Positions 35,511-44,557 of a stretch of 64,000 nt of DNA are shown in pieces. Position 1 is the first letter of the stretch; every line of letters begins with the position of its first letter. A program made the translations under genes and the position numbers. The notes under the pieces are model-generated. The model was not told where the DNA came from. It ran no database searches and saw only the letters and a program-made list of their open reading frames with translations. This DNA comes from Ferdinandcohnia salidurans (GTDB lineage: Bacteria; Bacillota; Bacilli; Bacillales; Bacillaceae_L). The stretch is from the NCBI RefSeq assembly GCF_042680725.1, contig NZ_JBHUEK010000025.1:248001-312000 (forward strand). Direction: 5' to 3'.

Positions 35511-36000
35511 AAGGGTGTTTCTTTTCTACAATGTTCACAAGCCAAATGTTAGCAGCAAATACAACCAAATAAACCATAAAGGATAAAGACAATTTCCACC
35601 CCGTATAGGTAAAAACATGAAACTTCACCGAAAACCATTCTAAAGCAATCGCAGCCCCTGCCCAAAAAATAAGATAAAATATAAGCTTTATATTTTTTGG
35701 TTTGTATCGTTGATAGATGTTTACTACAAAATAAGGAAGTGTAGGGTACGTGATAAAGTGTAGGATTACATCAAATAGCTCATGCGTTTTATGGTCAATT
35801 GTAAAATAAAACTGATTTGGTTTTACACCAATTGTAATATCAGCTAACAAAGCCACAAATACATTAAATGTCCAAATAACATGGATGGTTACAACCGACA
35901 AGCGTCTAGGTATTAGAAACAAAAGGGACAGAGATAGCACTGTGGAAATGATTATAAATACTTCATTTGCATCAAATTTCTCAGGAAGAGGTAGGATCAT
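35509..36000 (-). CDS. Multi-pass membrane protein, 163 aa, unknown
   Basis: About five helices with aromatic-rich loops (NQFYFTIDHKTHELFDVILH, FITYPTLPYFVVNIYQRYKP, ALEWFSVKFHVFTYTGWKLS). This pattern resembles the CBO0543-type membrane proteins of Bacilli, but I am not certain. Its start overlaps the end of the next gene upstream by 20 bp, so the two are translationally coupled. The last codon and stop (CCT TAG) run into a family B repeat. Confidence 0.65.
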   Translation of the reverse strand: MILPLPEKFDANEVFIIISTVLSLSLLFLIPRRLSVVTIHVIWTFNVFVALLADITIGVKPNQFYFTIDHKTHELFDVILHFITYPTLPYFVVNIYQRYKPKNIKLIFYLIFWAGAAIALEWFSVKFHVFTYTGWKLSLSFMVYLVVFAANIWLVNIVEKKHP

Positions 36001-36481
36001 GTGTATTCACCTTTTTATCTCTATAAATTAGTCTTTTAAAATAAAATGAGTAGAGAGCCAATAGTAAGATAATGAAAAAGTATCTTATATATCCATAAAA
36101 AACATTCCAATGTACCCATTCCAAATAGTTAATATGAACAAAATAGATTTCAATCGAAACAAGTACTGTTAGGAAAATAAAAAGATAGATCAGTTTACTA
36201 TAAATCGTTCTCTTAGAGAACAGAATATAAATGAACCATAAAAGTAATGTTGGCTTGAGTGACAGTTCGGGAATTTTCTGCGTCCAAAAAATTAATTGAC
36301 TTGAGGGGTCTTGCTTTGTCAATTCTAAATTTAAATTAATGATGACACCTGTATTCGTAATAAGAATATTAGATAAAAAATAGCAACCCAGAACATAAGC
36401 TACATTCTTCTTCTTCATCAAAATGTATAAAGAAGCAAAAGATATAATTGCTAAAAATAGAAACAGCCCCACCGTTTTCAT
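35981..36481 (-). CDS. Multi-pass membrane protein, 166 aa, unknown
   Basis: From the ATG at 36481 with GGTGA 6 bp upstream; an in-frame ATG at 36493 lacks one. About five hydrophobic helices and a basic C-terminus (RLIYRDKKVNTHDPTSS). No family recognised. It forms an overlapping pair with the gene at 35509-36000, and the two products may work together in the membrane. Confidence 0.6.
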   Translation of the reverse strand: MKTVGLFLFLAIISFASLYILMKKKNVAYVLGCYFLSNILITNTGVIINLNLELTKQDPSSQLIFWTQKIPELSLKPTLLLWFIYILFSKRTIYSKLIYLFIFLTVLVSIEIYFVHINYLEWVHWNVFYGYIRYFFIILLLALYSFYFKRLIYRDKKVNTHDPTSS

Positions 36482-36657
36482 AGTAGTCACCATCTTAATT
36501 TCATATACGGTTATTTTTCACATAAAATGTGGAAAATACACGGTGTATATTTCACTTAACATGGCAAACTAATATATTCTTTACTATCGGAGCTCCAGAT
36601 GAAAGCTGAAAAACCAGGCAACATTTTATTCCAACACATTACGACAAGCTGTACCAT

Positions 36658-36688
36658 CTTCGACAAACTTGAAACGCCCCAGTGACCC
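36658..36688. repeat. Family B repeat, degenerate
   Basis: CTTCGACAAACTTGAAACGC then CCCAGTGACCC, 9 bp from a family A copy. Confidence 0.55.
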
Positions 36689-36696
36689 TTCGATCT

Positions 36697-36722
36697 GGGA
36701 CACGGGAACTGTCTCTTTGTCC
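36697..36722. repeat. Family A repeat, degenerate
   Basis: GGGACACGGGAACTGTCTCT then TTGTCC. Side by side with family B in the gap before the CoxG-like gene; nothing else is seen there. Confidence 0.6.
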
Positions 36723-36854
36723 AGCAACACTGTGATACTTTATCAGTGAGGGTTAGGCTCCTACAAAAGTAATGTAAGTTCATGTCTATTATGTAATAAT
36801 ATTCTGGTAGATATCTAAATCTACAATTCATACATAGTGAAAGTAGGAATCAGA

Positions 36855-37295
36855 ATGGCGACAGGAACTCATACAGTAGTAATTCCAGTAGATGTACAAG
36901 CAGTTTGGGATTATGTCAGTGATCTTGAAAAATGGGCAATGACAGTACCAGCGTATAAAGAACATGAAATCATAAATGACAAGCAATCGATTTGGACATT
37001 TGAGGGTAGTGTGAAAGGGATTAAAAAAACGATAAAAGCGCAGGTAGATATTACTGAATGGAATGAACCTTCTAATATTAAGTTTGAACTAAAAGGGTTA
37101 ACAGATAACTTTACAGGAAGCGGTAACTTTACTGCGGAAGTTGTGAGTGGGAAAACAATTATGACTTGTACCGTGGAAGTCCATGCAGGCGGATTATCGG
37201 GTGCGGTGCTAAATCCCATTATTAAATGGGCTGTTCCAAAAGTAGCAACTCGTTTAACAGAATCGATTGCTCGTAAAATCCCAGTATTCTCATAG
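36855..37295 (+). CDS. CoxG/SRPBCC-family protein
   Basis: 146 residues from the ATG at 36855, 7 bp after AGGA. START-like fold features: a first strand GTHTVVIPVDVQAVWDYVSDLEKWA, a central beta sheet (WTFEGSVKGIKKTIKAQVDI), and a long C-terminal helix (LNPIIKWAVPKVATRLTESIARK). Members bind hydrophobic ligands or help CO-dehydrogenase membrane assembly. No CO-dehydrogenase gene is nearby, so only the fold is claimed. Confidence 0.8.
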   Translation: MATGTHTVVIPVDVQAVWDYVSDLEKWAMTVPAYKEHEIINDKQSIWTFEGSVKGIKKTIKAQVDITEWNEPSNIKFELKGLTDNFTGSGNFTAEVVSGKTIMTCTVEVHAGGLSGAVLNPIIKWAVPKVATRLTESIARKIPVFS

Positions 37296-37393
37296 ACTAC
37301 GAAGTTGAAAATCGCTTTAGTCCCTACCATACATATCCCTCACTGTTGGGGAAAGAGTATGATAGACTGATGCATTTTCAGGTCTTGAATGTT

Positions 37394-37421
37394 GGGACGA
37401 GGGACCTGTCCCTCTGTCCCA
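37394..37421. repeat. Family A repeat
   Basis: GGGACGAGGGACCTGTCCCT then CTGTCCCA. Confidence 0.8.
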
Positions 37422-37507
37422 TACCCTTTGAGGAAGATCCCCCTAAGAATAAAACCAGGCATATGAGAGGTTAGATAATGTTTTATATATTTCATATGTG
37501 TGAAATG

Positions 37508-37549
37508 AACAGACCCACTTTCGACAAACTTCTAGGCGTCACTGTGACC
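37508..37549. repeat. Family B repeat at the ptsI stop codon
   Basis: GAACAGACCCACTTTCGACA then AACTTCTAGGCGTCACTGTGACC. Includes the longer 5' part GAACAGACCC shared with the copies at 58290 and 60561. It abuts the stop of the enzyme I gene. Confidence 0.75.
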
Positions 37550-39280
37550 TTACTTTACGTCCACCATTGCTTCCACCACATCAGAAGTTGTGCTCATTTG
37601 TAATGCCTTTTCTACTAAACCTTCCATTTCCTTTTTGGAAAGGCGAAGAATTTGTGAACGTGCTTTTAAAATAGATGTGGGACTCATAGAAAACTCATCA
37701 AGACCAAGCCCCAGTAATAACGGAATAGCAGTTTCATCTCCTGCCATTTCTCCGCACATTCCTACCCATTTTCCTTCTCTATGCGCTGAGTCAATCACCA
37801 TCTTAACAAGTCGTAAAATAGCTGGGTGATATGGTTGATATAAATAAGAAACCCGTTCGTTCATACGATCAGCTGCCATTGTGTATTGAATTAAATCATT
37901 CGTTCCAATACTAAAGAAGTCGACCTCTTTAGCGAATTGATCAGCAATAATCGCCGTTGAAGGAATCTCCACCATAATTCCAACTTCAATAGAATCAGAG
38001 GCCGAAATCCCCTCAGAAACTAATTTTTGCTTTTCCTCTTCTAAAACTGCTTTAGCTTGACGGAATTCATCAAGTGTCGCTATCATCGGGAACATGATTT
38101 TTAAGCTACCATATAAGCTAGCTCTTAGGAGAGCTCTTAATTGGGTTCGAAACATCCCTTGTTCTTCAAGGCAAAGTCGAATTGCCCGGTTGCCAAGGAA
38201 CGGATTCATTTCTTTTGAGAGGTTTAAATATGGCAATTCTTTATCTCCACCGATATCAAGAGTCCGTAGCACTACAGTCTTTCCATTCATTCCTTCTAAA
38301 ACTTCCTTATATGCCTGATATTGCTCTTCTTCAGAGGGAAGCTGGTCTTTGTCCATGTATAGAAATTCTGTCCGATATAAACCGATTGCTTCAGAGCCAT
38401 TTTGAACAACACTATCTAAATCCTTAGGTGTTCCGATATTGGCGGCTAATTCCACATGATGGCCATCTATAGTTACAGTCTTTTCATTCACAAGCTTAAC
38501 CAATTCTTCTTTTTGTATTTCAAAATCTGCTTGTTTCTTCTTATACTTTGAAACCATTTCTTGAGAAGGATTAATAAGTATTTCCCCACTTGAACCATCC
38601 ACAATCACAATATCTCCGTTATTAATAGCCTTAGTTGCAGTTTTAGTGCCTACAACAGCAGGAATTTCCATTGAACGAGCCATAATAGAAGAATGAGATG
38701 TCCTGCCGCCAATATCCGTTATAAACCCTTTTACATAAGCACGATTTAATTGTGCTGTATCCGAAGGAGTTAAATCTTCGGCAACAATAATTACCTCATC
38801 CTTAATCATGCTGGGATTTACAATTTCTACACCTAAAAGGTATGAAAGTACTCTTTTTCTCACATCACGAATATCAGCAGCACGTTCCTTCATATACTCA
38901 TTATCCATTTGTTCAAACATTGTAATAAACATATCTGAAGTACTTTTAAGAGCAGATTCAGCACTATTCCTTGTTGCCTTAATGTTATCGCTAACCTGAT
39001 TTAATAAGTCTGGGTCACTTAGAATCAGTATGTGTGCATCAAAAATAGCTGATTCGTCATCGCCTAGTTCTTTTTTAGCACTGTCCCGTATTTCCTCAAG
39101 ATCCTTTATCGCCTTCCCAATAGCTGATTGAAAACGTTTTATTTCTTTTTCGATGTCTTCAATCTTTTTTTCTTCAAACGAGAGATCCGGTTCTATTAAA
39201 AGATATGCTTTTGCTATTGCAATACCGCTTGAAGCCGCAATACCGTTAAGTAAAGGTGTTCTATCAGTTAAAGAATTCAT
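37550..39280 (-). CDS. ptsI: Enzyme I of the PTS (operon-encoded copy)
   Basis: 576 residues, the usual length. The phosphorylated His196 lies in GGRTSHSSIMARS, and the PEP-binding C-terminal barrel has RTLDIGGDKELPYL, the VGIMVEIPSTAI strand, DFFSIGTNDLIQYTMA and GMCGEMAGDE with the catalytic Cys. It transfers phosphate from PEP to HPr. Its ATG touches the HPr stop codon (one shared base). It is the last gene of the PTS operon, so this operon has its own general PTS proteins. Whether another ptsHI exists elsewhere in the genome is not visible. Confidence 0.93.
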   Translation of the reverse strand: MNSLTDRTPLLNGIAASSGIAIAKAYLLIEPDLSFEEKKIEDIEKEIKRFQSAIGKAIKDLEEIRDSAKKELGDDESAIFDAHILILSDPDLLNQVSDNIKATRNSAESALKSTSDMFITMFEQMDNEYMKERAADIRDVRKRVLSYLLGVEIVNPSMIKDEVIIVAEDLTPSDTAQLNRAYVKGFITDIGGRTSHSSIMARSMEIPAVVGTKTATKAINNGDIVIVDGSSGEILINPSQEMVSKYKKKQADFEIQKEELVKLVNEKTVTIDGHHVELAANIGTPKDLDSVVQNGSEAIGLYRTEFLYMDKDQLPSEEEQYQAYKEVLEGMNGKTVVLRTLDIGGDKELPYLNLSKEMNPFLGNRAIRLCLEEQGMFRTQLRALLRASLYGSLKIMFPMIATLDEFRQAKAVLEEEKQKLVSEGISASDSIEVGIMVEIPSTAIIADQFAKEVDFFSIGTNDLIQYTMAADRMNERVSYLYQPYHPAILRLVKMVIDSAHREGKWVGMCGEMAGDETAIPLLLGLGLDEFSMSPTSILKARSQILRLSKKEMEGLVEKALQMSTTSDVVEAMVDVK

Positions 39281-39546
39281 TATACGGCTAAACCTTCCTT
39301 CATTAACGTTTCTTCTATACTTTGTAATGCTTCTTTTTCATCGGTACCATCAACAATAATTTTAATTTCTCCGCCTTGGCCGATTCCTAGAGACATAACG
39401 CCCATTATCGATTTTAAATTTACTCTCTTTTCGTTATATTCTAGCTGAATATTTGAATCAAATTTTCCTGCAGCCTGTATTAAAATAGTCGCGGGGCGAG
39501 CATGAATTCCAGTTTCTTCAATAACCCTATATTGTTTTTCTATCAT
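39280..39546 (-). CDS. ptsH: HPr phosphocarrier protein
   Basis: 88 residues. His15 in TGIHARPAT is the phosphoryl carrier. Ser46 in NLKSIMGVMS is the HPr kinase site, so it could take part in catabolite control. It is coupled to ptsI by a one-base overlap. It is 160 bp downstream of the BtpA-like gene, with a family C repeat in that gap. Confidence 0.93.
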   Translation of the reverse strand: MIEKQYRVIEETGIHARPATILIQAAGKFDSNIQLEYNEKRVNLKSIMGVMSLGIGQGGEIKIIVDGTDEKEALQSIEETLMKEGLAV

Positions 39547-39660
39547 ATTCTTTCCTGCTCCTTTTCTATCTATCTATACTTCAAAATAATAAAGACTGGC
39601 ATTAACACCGAATCTATTCACCTAAAACTCTTTCAATCAAAAAATATATATCTTTATATA

Positions 39661-39705
39661 GCCTGACCCCCACCGGTAACCCTAAAATCAGTGGAGGTCA
39701 GACCC
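39661..39705. repeat. Family C repeat, inverted pair
   Basis: GCCTGACCCCCAC...GTGGAGGTCAGACC forms a hairpin 6 bp after the stop codon of the BtpA-like gene, in the middle of the PTS operon. It might lessen read-through into ptsHI. Confidence 0.6.
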
Positions 39706-39711
39706 TAAAAT

Positions 39712-40518
39712 TTAAAGTTTGTTTTTTCTAAACTCCTTCGCCTTGTTCGCTTCTTCCATAAAAATGCGAGCTCGTTCAGGATCAATCGGATTTTTCATAT
39801 CACCTTTTTTTACCCATGTAGCCACCGATACGCCATCATAGTATTTTAGCAACTCATAAATATTATCTCCAGTTGCTCCTCCACCTAAGAAGATAGGAGT
39901 ATCAGGCAATTTCGTTCTTACCTTTTCAATCATTTCAATACTTTCAGCCGGACTATTTCCTGCAATAAATAATCCATCTGCAAATGCCTCATGAACAGCC
40001 TCCCATGCGGCATTTTCAATTGGTTTACGACCAAGCGGCACCCCATGTACTTCGTATACATCGGCATAAACTGGTACTTTGGTTCTAATTCTTTTTCTGA
40101 GTCTAGCAATATCAACGCATTGCGCTTCAAGTATGCCAGCGCTCGTTACATTTGCCCCCGTAAAAAGATGCTCTACCCTCACAAAGTCTGCACCCACAGC
40201 ATCGGCTACAGATAATCCGGCAACACCATCCCAATTCATCAAAATACCCATCGCTATGGAAGGAAATTCTTTTCTAATTTCATAAGCAATCCTAGTCATA
40301 TAGGCAATTGCTTCTGGCTCGGCATGCTGCTTGATTGGCATGTCATTCATATTCTGAATAATTATTCCATCAAATCCATTTTCTTGCACCATCTCGGTTT
40401 CTTTTAAAGAATTATACACAATCTCATCAATTGTTTGATCACTGTGACGATAACTTCCCGGAAGCGGTGGAGGCTGAATCATCGATAAAACCGTACAATT
40501 TGGTTTAAACGCTGTCAT
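39712..40518 (-). CDS. BtpA/SgcQ-family TIM-barrel protein
   Basis: 268 residues. Family features: SMIQPPPLPGSYRHS near the start, ENGFDGIIIQNMNDMPIKQ, GADFVRVEHLFTGANVTSAG, VYADVYEVHGVPLG and IFLGGGATGDNIYELLKYYDGV. SgcQ sits in the E. coli sgc PTS cluster, while BtpA affects photosystem I in cyanobacteria; biochemical role not settled. Its ATG overlaps the stop of the eIF2B-like gene by one base, so the two are coupled. It probably acts on the phosphorylated product of the PTS (inference). Confidence 0.85.
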   Translation of the reverse strand: MTAFKPNCTVLSMIQPPPLPGSYRHSDQTIDEIVYNSLKETEMVQENGFDGIIIQNMNDMPIKQHAEPEAIAYMTRIAYEIRKEFPSIAMGILMNWDGVAGLSVADAVGADFVRVEHLFTGANVTSAGILEAQCVDIARLRKRIRTKVPVYADVYEVHGVPLGRKPIENAAWEAVHEAFADGLFIAGNSPAESIEMIEKVRTKLPDTPIFLGGGATGDNIYELLKYYDGVSVATWVKKGDMKNPIDPERARIFMEEANKAKEFRKNKL

Positions 40519-41504
40519 TAGATTTCTCCTCCTAACTTTTTATAGTAATTCAAGCTGACATTGAACATTTGATTTGCTGGGATAATTCCATCTTCTGTAA
40601 TAAATCCTGTGATATGCTTAGGTGTTACCCCTAGTAATTCAGGTGCCTTAAAATCTATATTTTCCGCAAGACTTTGATCTGGCCAATCTCCGGTTAATTT
40701 CTTCTCCAATTCTTGAACAACTAACACCTTCTTATATCCATAAATCGGGCGAATATCCAACTTAATTAAAGGGGTTAGAAAATACAATGGGATTTTATAA
40801 TAGTCACAAACTAAACCAACGATATCAGAGCCAGTTGTATTAAAGCCTGTTCCATCTGGGAAGAACGTTTCTGCTCCCATTAGTGCGACATCACAATCTT
40901 TGAGATAATACATAAGAGCAGCATCCGGGAAAAACTTAATTTGATGACCTGCCTCCTGGCAAGTTTTTACATAAGGAAGGCCACCATCAATAATGCGGCT
41001 TTCAGGAATATAAATGGTATAGGTTTTCTCATTTTCGCCTAGTCTTTTCAAAAGTTTATCAACTGTACTTGAGTAATCATAGACTAGGATATTTTTCATG
41101 TCATTGACCGCAGAATTAGCGTAATCAATAACTTTTAATGTGGCTTCTTTGTTATATTCAAGGTAACTATTCTTTTGGTTAATGATTCTTTCAACAGCTT
41201 CATCGATTGGTTTATCTGAATGAATTTCCAGGTTGTGTGTCATCAGCATGATGGCATTGCTAACCGCCTGACTTGCCTCTCCTCTTGTTTTGATAAAAAA
41301 TAGGCTTACAGATTGAATTTTTTCTATGATTTCTTTGACGTAAGATTTATTGTTCTTTCCGTCCAATGCAATCGATTCAATCATGTCACCGATCATAGAA
41401 ATGTGATTACTTGCTCCCAATACCTTTTGTCCAACAATATCGTCAAATAATGATTGAACGTCTGTAGGCAAAAGCTTTCTAACACTTTCTGCTCCCTGAA
41501 CCAT
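40518..41504 (-). CDS. eIF2B-like / sugar-phosphate isomerase-like protein
   Basis: 328 residues. The C-terminal half has the eIF2B alpha/beta/delta-type Rossmann fold: ILVYDYSSTVDKLL, YIPESRIIDGGLPYVKTCQE, CDVALMGAETFFPDGTGFNTTGSDIVGLVCDYYKIPLYFLTP. The N-terminal half is helical. Relatives include methylthioribose-1-phosphate isomerase and ribose-1,5-bisphosphate isomerase, whose catalytic Cys and Asp are not obvious to me here (GAETFFPDGTG replaces GADAI...NG). A sugar-phosphate isomerase role is inferred from context. One-base overlap with the BtpA-like gene. Confidence 0.75.
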   Translation of the reverse strand: MVQGAESVRKLLPTDVQSLFDDIVGQKVLGASNHISMIGDMIESIALDGKNNKSYVKEIIEKIQSVSLFFIKTRGEASQAVSNAIMLMTHNLEIHSDKPIDEAVERIINQKNSYLEYNKEATLKVIDYANSAVNDMKNILVYDYSSTVDKLLKRLGENEKTYTIYIPESRIIDGGLPYVKTCQEAGHQIKFFPDAALMYYLKDCDVALMGAETFFPDGTGFNTTGSDIVGLVCDYYKIPLYFLTPLIKLDIRPIYGYKKVLVVQELEKKLTGDWPDQSLAENIDFKAPELLGVTPKHITGFITEDGIIPANQMFNVSLNYYKKLGGEI

Positions 41505-41634
41505 ATAAAACCGTCTCCTTCTCCTCTACTAGGCTATTCACACAAACTTTGTTACGGATCATGTGAATAGCCCCATCTGCTGTGGATATTTGTTCGGCAG
41601 GTATGAAGAACAAACATCCATATTCAAGGTGTTT

Positions 41635-42369
41635 TTATTTCTCAAGTAATTTTTCAGCGTTTTTATGATAGATACTTTCCAGATAGTCCCCTTCCAAGTT
41701 AAACATGTCAAAAAGGTCAATTGAACATTTTGTCAAAGTTGTGGGATAATAAGAACCGAAAAGTAATTTTTCCTTTGGTAATACGGTAAATGCTTTTCTA
41801 AGAACTTGTACTTCATATTGGTTAGAGGTTTCAACAAGAATATTGTTATGGTCATTTGCAACATCTACACAGCTATAGCCATAGTCAAAGCAGCCGATAT
41901 GAAGGAAAATAAATGTGATATTAGGGTGCTTTTTTGCATGAACAGCCCACTGCTGAGGCATTGACCTAGAACCAATTCCCGTGAAAACTTTGACTGGTAT
42001 TTGGGCTTCTTCAACAATATCAAGAATTTGATCGATATTAGAGCAGCTATCAGGATAATAGCCATGTTCGATTGAATTAAATTCAATCATTTTTATTCCA
42101 GGGAGTTGCAGCACTCTCTTCGTTTCTTCTACTGAATTGTCTTCTTTCGGATTTATGACAGCACAGCCAACTAATTGATTAGGATGCCTTGTTACAAAGT
42201 CCGAAATATAGTTATTTTGATCCTGGATAGACTTTCCTTCTAATGCTGAGACAACCCGTAAAGAAATGTTATTTTTTTTCATATCATCTAATAATTCTTG
42301 TTCGAGGTATTCATAAGTTGTCTCATCTCTTTTCAAATGAGCGTGTATATCGATAATCAATTTCTTCAC
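41635..42369 (-). CDS. Amidohydrolase 2 family protein (PTS operon copy 1)
   Basis: 244 residues. Metal-type motifs: DIHAHLKRDE at the N-terminus (HxH), MIEFNSIEHGYYPDS, TFIFLHIGCFDYG, and a late LLFGSYYPTT where the usual catalytic Asp of GSDYP is replaced by Tyr. It is similar in layout to the gene at 45509-46237, which has GVDWP. Loss of the Asp suggests that this copy may be inactive or have a changed reaction. It lies between the IID and eIF2B-like genes. Confidence 0.82.
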   Translation of the reverse strand: MKKLIIDIHAHLKRDETTYEYLEQELLDDMKKNNISLRVVSALEGKSIQDQNNYISDFVTRHPNQLVGCAVINPKEDNSVEETKRVLQLPGIKMIEFNSIEHGYYPDSCSNIDQILDIVEEAQIPVKVFTGIGSRSMPQQWAVHAKKHPNITFIFLHIGCFDYGYSCVDVANDHNNILVETSNQYEVQVLRKAFTVLPKEKLLFGSYYPTTLTKCSIDLFDMFNLEGDYLESIYHKNAEKLLEK

Positions 42370-42445
42370 CTTCTTGTTTGATTTTCATGCAAGAGCAGCA
42401 CTTACCTTCCAATGCTTAGGGGAGGGTAGAGGTGCTGCGAATCTA

Positions 42446-43270
42446 TTATCCTAAAAACCCTGCGTATACTCCGACGATTCCAAAAATCATAGTAAAGAAG
42501 ATTAATTTAATGGCTGATACCTTTTTCTTTGTGATGAGGTAATACATGACACCGGTGTAGAGTAACCCAAGTACCCCAGGCATTAAATTATCTAATGTTT
42601 CTTGAATACTAATGGTTGTCTCTCCAGACGTATATTCAATTGGAACATTTACTACCACTAATAATGGAATGAATCCACCGACAATAATATAGGCAGCAAT
42701 CCCAGCAAGTTCTGAAATTTTACTAATCAATCCAGATGATTGAAATTTGCCAACTAATGAAATTCCTTGTTTATAACCTTGGAAAACACCAAGGTAGCGA
42801 ACTCCCAGTGAAAGGATCGTCATACAAATCACGAACATGATTGGTCCGATCCAACCTGTTCCAGCACTGACTAATGAGATAGCAAGTCCAGCTAGGATAG
42901 GTCTTGCGGTTCCGTTTAGAAGGGAGTCACCCAAGCCTGCCAATGGTCCCATTAGGGCTGTTTTAACAGAGCTAATCGTGGATGGATCAAAGTCTCTTTC
43001 ATTGGCATATCTTTCTTCCATAGCTGCACTGATTCCAACAGGAATAGCAGAAACCATGTCTTGTGTTAAGAAGTACTCCATATGTCTTTCATAAGCTTCC
43101 TTTTTATCTTCGGGATCGTCATATACTTTTTCAATAACAGGCATCATGGATTGCGTAAAACCAGCATTTTGCTGACGTTCATAGTTATTAGCGGCACGAA
43201 TCGTCATTTGGTTCCAAAATACTTTCCATAAATCTTTTTTGGTTAATTTTTTTTCATTCTCTTGTGCCAT
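42446..43270 (-). CDS. PTS mannose-family IID component
   Basis: 274 residues from the ATG at 43270 with AAGGAGAG upstream; the longer frame starts inside the IIC gene. IID pattern: LTKKDLWKVFWNQMTIRAANNYERQQNAGFTQSMMPVIEK, then MGPLAGLGDSLLNGTARPIL and C-terminal helices. With IIC it makes the membrane channel. It is 13 bp after the IIC stop. Confidence 0.93.
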   Translation of the reverse strand: MAQENEKKLTKKDLWKVFWNQMTIRAANNYERQQNAGFTQSMMPVIEKVYDDPEDKKEAYERHMEYFLTQDMVSAIPVGISAAMEERYANERDFDPSTISSVKTALMGPLAGLGDSLLNGTARPILAGLAISLVSAGTGWIGPIMFVICMTILSLGVRYLGVFQGYKQGISLVGKFQSSGLISKISELAGIAAYIIVGGFIPLLVVVNVPIEYTSGETTISIQETLDNLMPGVLGLLYTGVMYYLITKKKVSAIKLIFFTMIFGIVGVYAGFLG

Positions 43271-43283
43271 TTTCGCTCTCTCC

Positions 43284-44036
43284 TTATTCATTAGCGTTTT
43301 GTTCATCTATCTTAAGGTAGTAATACAATGCAACACAAATGACCCCCAATAACGCAATTCCTATCATATTTATTTTTAAATAGGAAGCAAAGAAAAAACC
43401 TAAGAATAAAAACGGCCAGAATTTTTTTACCTGGATTGTACTTAGTAGTAACGCAAATCCGACTGCTCCAATTAATCCTCCGCCAGCTGCTAATCCGGTA
43501 ATCAATTTCTCAGGAATAGCTTCAATGATTCCCTTTACAAAATCTGCTCCAAAGTAGATTGCTAGAAAAGCAGGTATTCCATATAAAATAGCGTTCATTA
43601 ACATCGGATAGACCGTATTATTTAATACAAGCCCACGCGTATTCAAGTTGCCTATGGCCCTTTCGGCTCGGTGCATAAAGAAGATGTTGATCACCGAGTT
43701 CTGGAAAGTAGTAGCAATTTGGCCAATAAAAGAGACTGGTAATGCAGTCGCAACAGCTAGTTCGGTTCCACCGCCACCGAGAATCGCGATTCCCGCTGCA
43801 ATAGCTGTACTGAGCGTTGGATCTGGAGGAGTTGCTGTCCCTACGAAGATGACCGCAAGGAACATTAGCTCAATTGTTACACCCACTGCTAATCCTGTGG
43901 TCACATCACCCATTATTAATCCAACGACTGGCCCTGTAAAAATAGGTCTGAAAATATGAGTTTGTAAAGTATGCGAGTCAATAAATGCAATGGTAACAAA
44001 TAATGCAACTAGTACTGCCTGTAATAGAATATCCAT
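43284..44036 (-). CDS. PTS mannose/sorbose-family IIC component
   Basis: 250 residues. Typical features: IFRPIFTGPVVGLIMGDVTTGLAVGVTIELMFLA and a TATPPDPTLSTAIAAGIAI segment, then helices to the C-terminus. The TATPPDP motif is the channel signature of the family. Confidence 0.93.
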   Translation of the reverse strand: MDILLQAVLVALFVTIAFIDSHTLQTHIFRPIFTGPVVGLIMGDVTTGLAVGVTIELMFLAVIFVGTATPPDPTLSTAIAAGIAILGGGGTELAVATALPVSFIGQIATTFQNSVINIFFMHRAERAIGNLNTRGLVLNNTVYPMLMNAILYGIPAFLAIYFGADFVKGIIEAIPEKLITGLAAGGGLIGAVGFALLLSTIQVKKFWPFLFLGFFFASYLKINMIGIALLGVICVALYYYLKIDEQNANE

Positions 44037-44065
44037 GTGTAAGGCCCCCTGTCTTTAACTGAAAT

Positions 44066-44542
44066 TTATTTATTTATTAATTGAATTACGTTTTGACTGC
44101 GTTCATTAGGAACTGTACGAACTTCAAGCGAGACTCCTGCTTCAGCTATCTGATTCAAATGACGAATATCTTCCACATCGACCCAAAGGTTTCCTAATAT
44201 CTTAGTTTTTCCTTTTTTCATATTGATGTTGCCAACATTGATTTCTTTGATATCAAGGCCACCTTCAATCATTTGCAGTGCTTCTTTTGGTCCTCTTACT
44301 AACAACAACGCCTTCGTTTCGCTTGCATCTTCCTTGATTGTTCGAATGGCTTCATCTACACCAAGAATTTGCAGTTCGATTGTTTTTGGCGTTGCCATCT
44401 GTAACAGTGTTTTCTGCAATTCATCGTTTGCTGCTTTGTCATCTGCAACAATAATTCGATTTGCGTCCGCATTGGCAATCCAAGCGGTAACAATTTGTCC
44501 ATGGATTAATCGTTCGTCGATTCTAAAAACTGTGATGTTCAT
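44066..44542 (-). CDS. PTS mannose-family IIB component, copy 1
   Basis: 158 residues. His14 in DERLIHGQIVTAWI is the phosphorylated residue. The C-terminal half has IKEINVGNINMKKGKTKI. It is very similar (roughly 90 percent by eye) to the IIB at 44987-45463. The two IIB genes flank IIA. Confidence 0.93.
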   Translation of the reverse strand: MNITVFRIDERLIHGQIVTAWIANADANRIIVADDKAANDELQKTLLQMATPKTIELQILGVDEAIRTIKEDASETKALLLVRGPKEALQMIEGGLDIKEINVGNINMKKGKTKILGNLWVDVEDIRHLNQIAEAGVSLEVRTVPNERSQNVIQLINK

Positions 44543-44557
44543 TTTCTTTTCGCTCCT

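Noticed and set aside
36556..36831. Minus-strand open frame of 91 codons
   Set aside because: It is made from degenerate B and A repeats and has no start signal.
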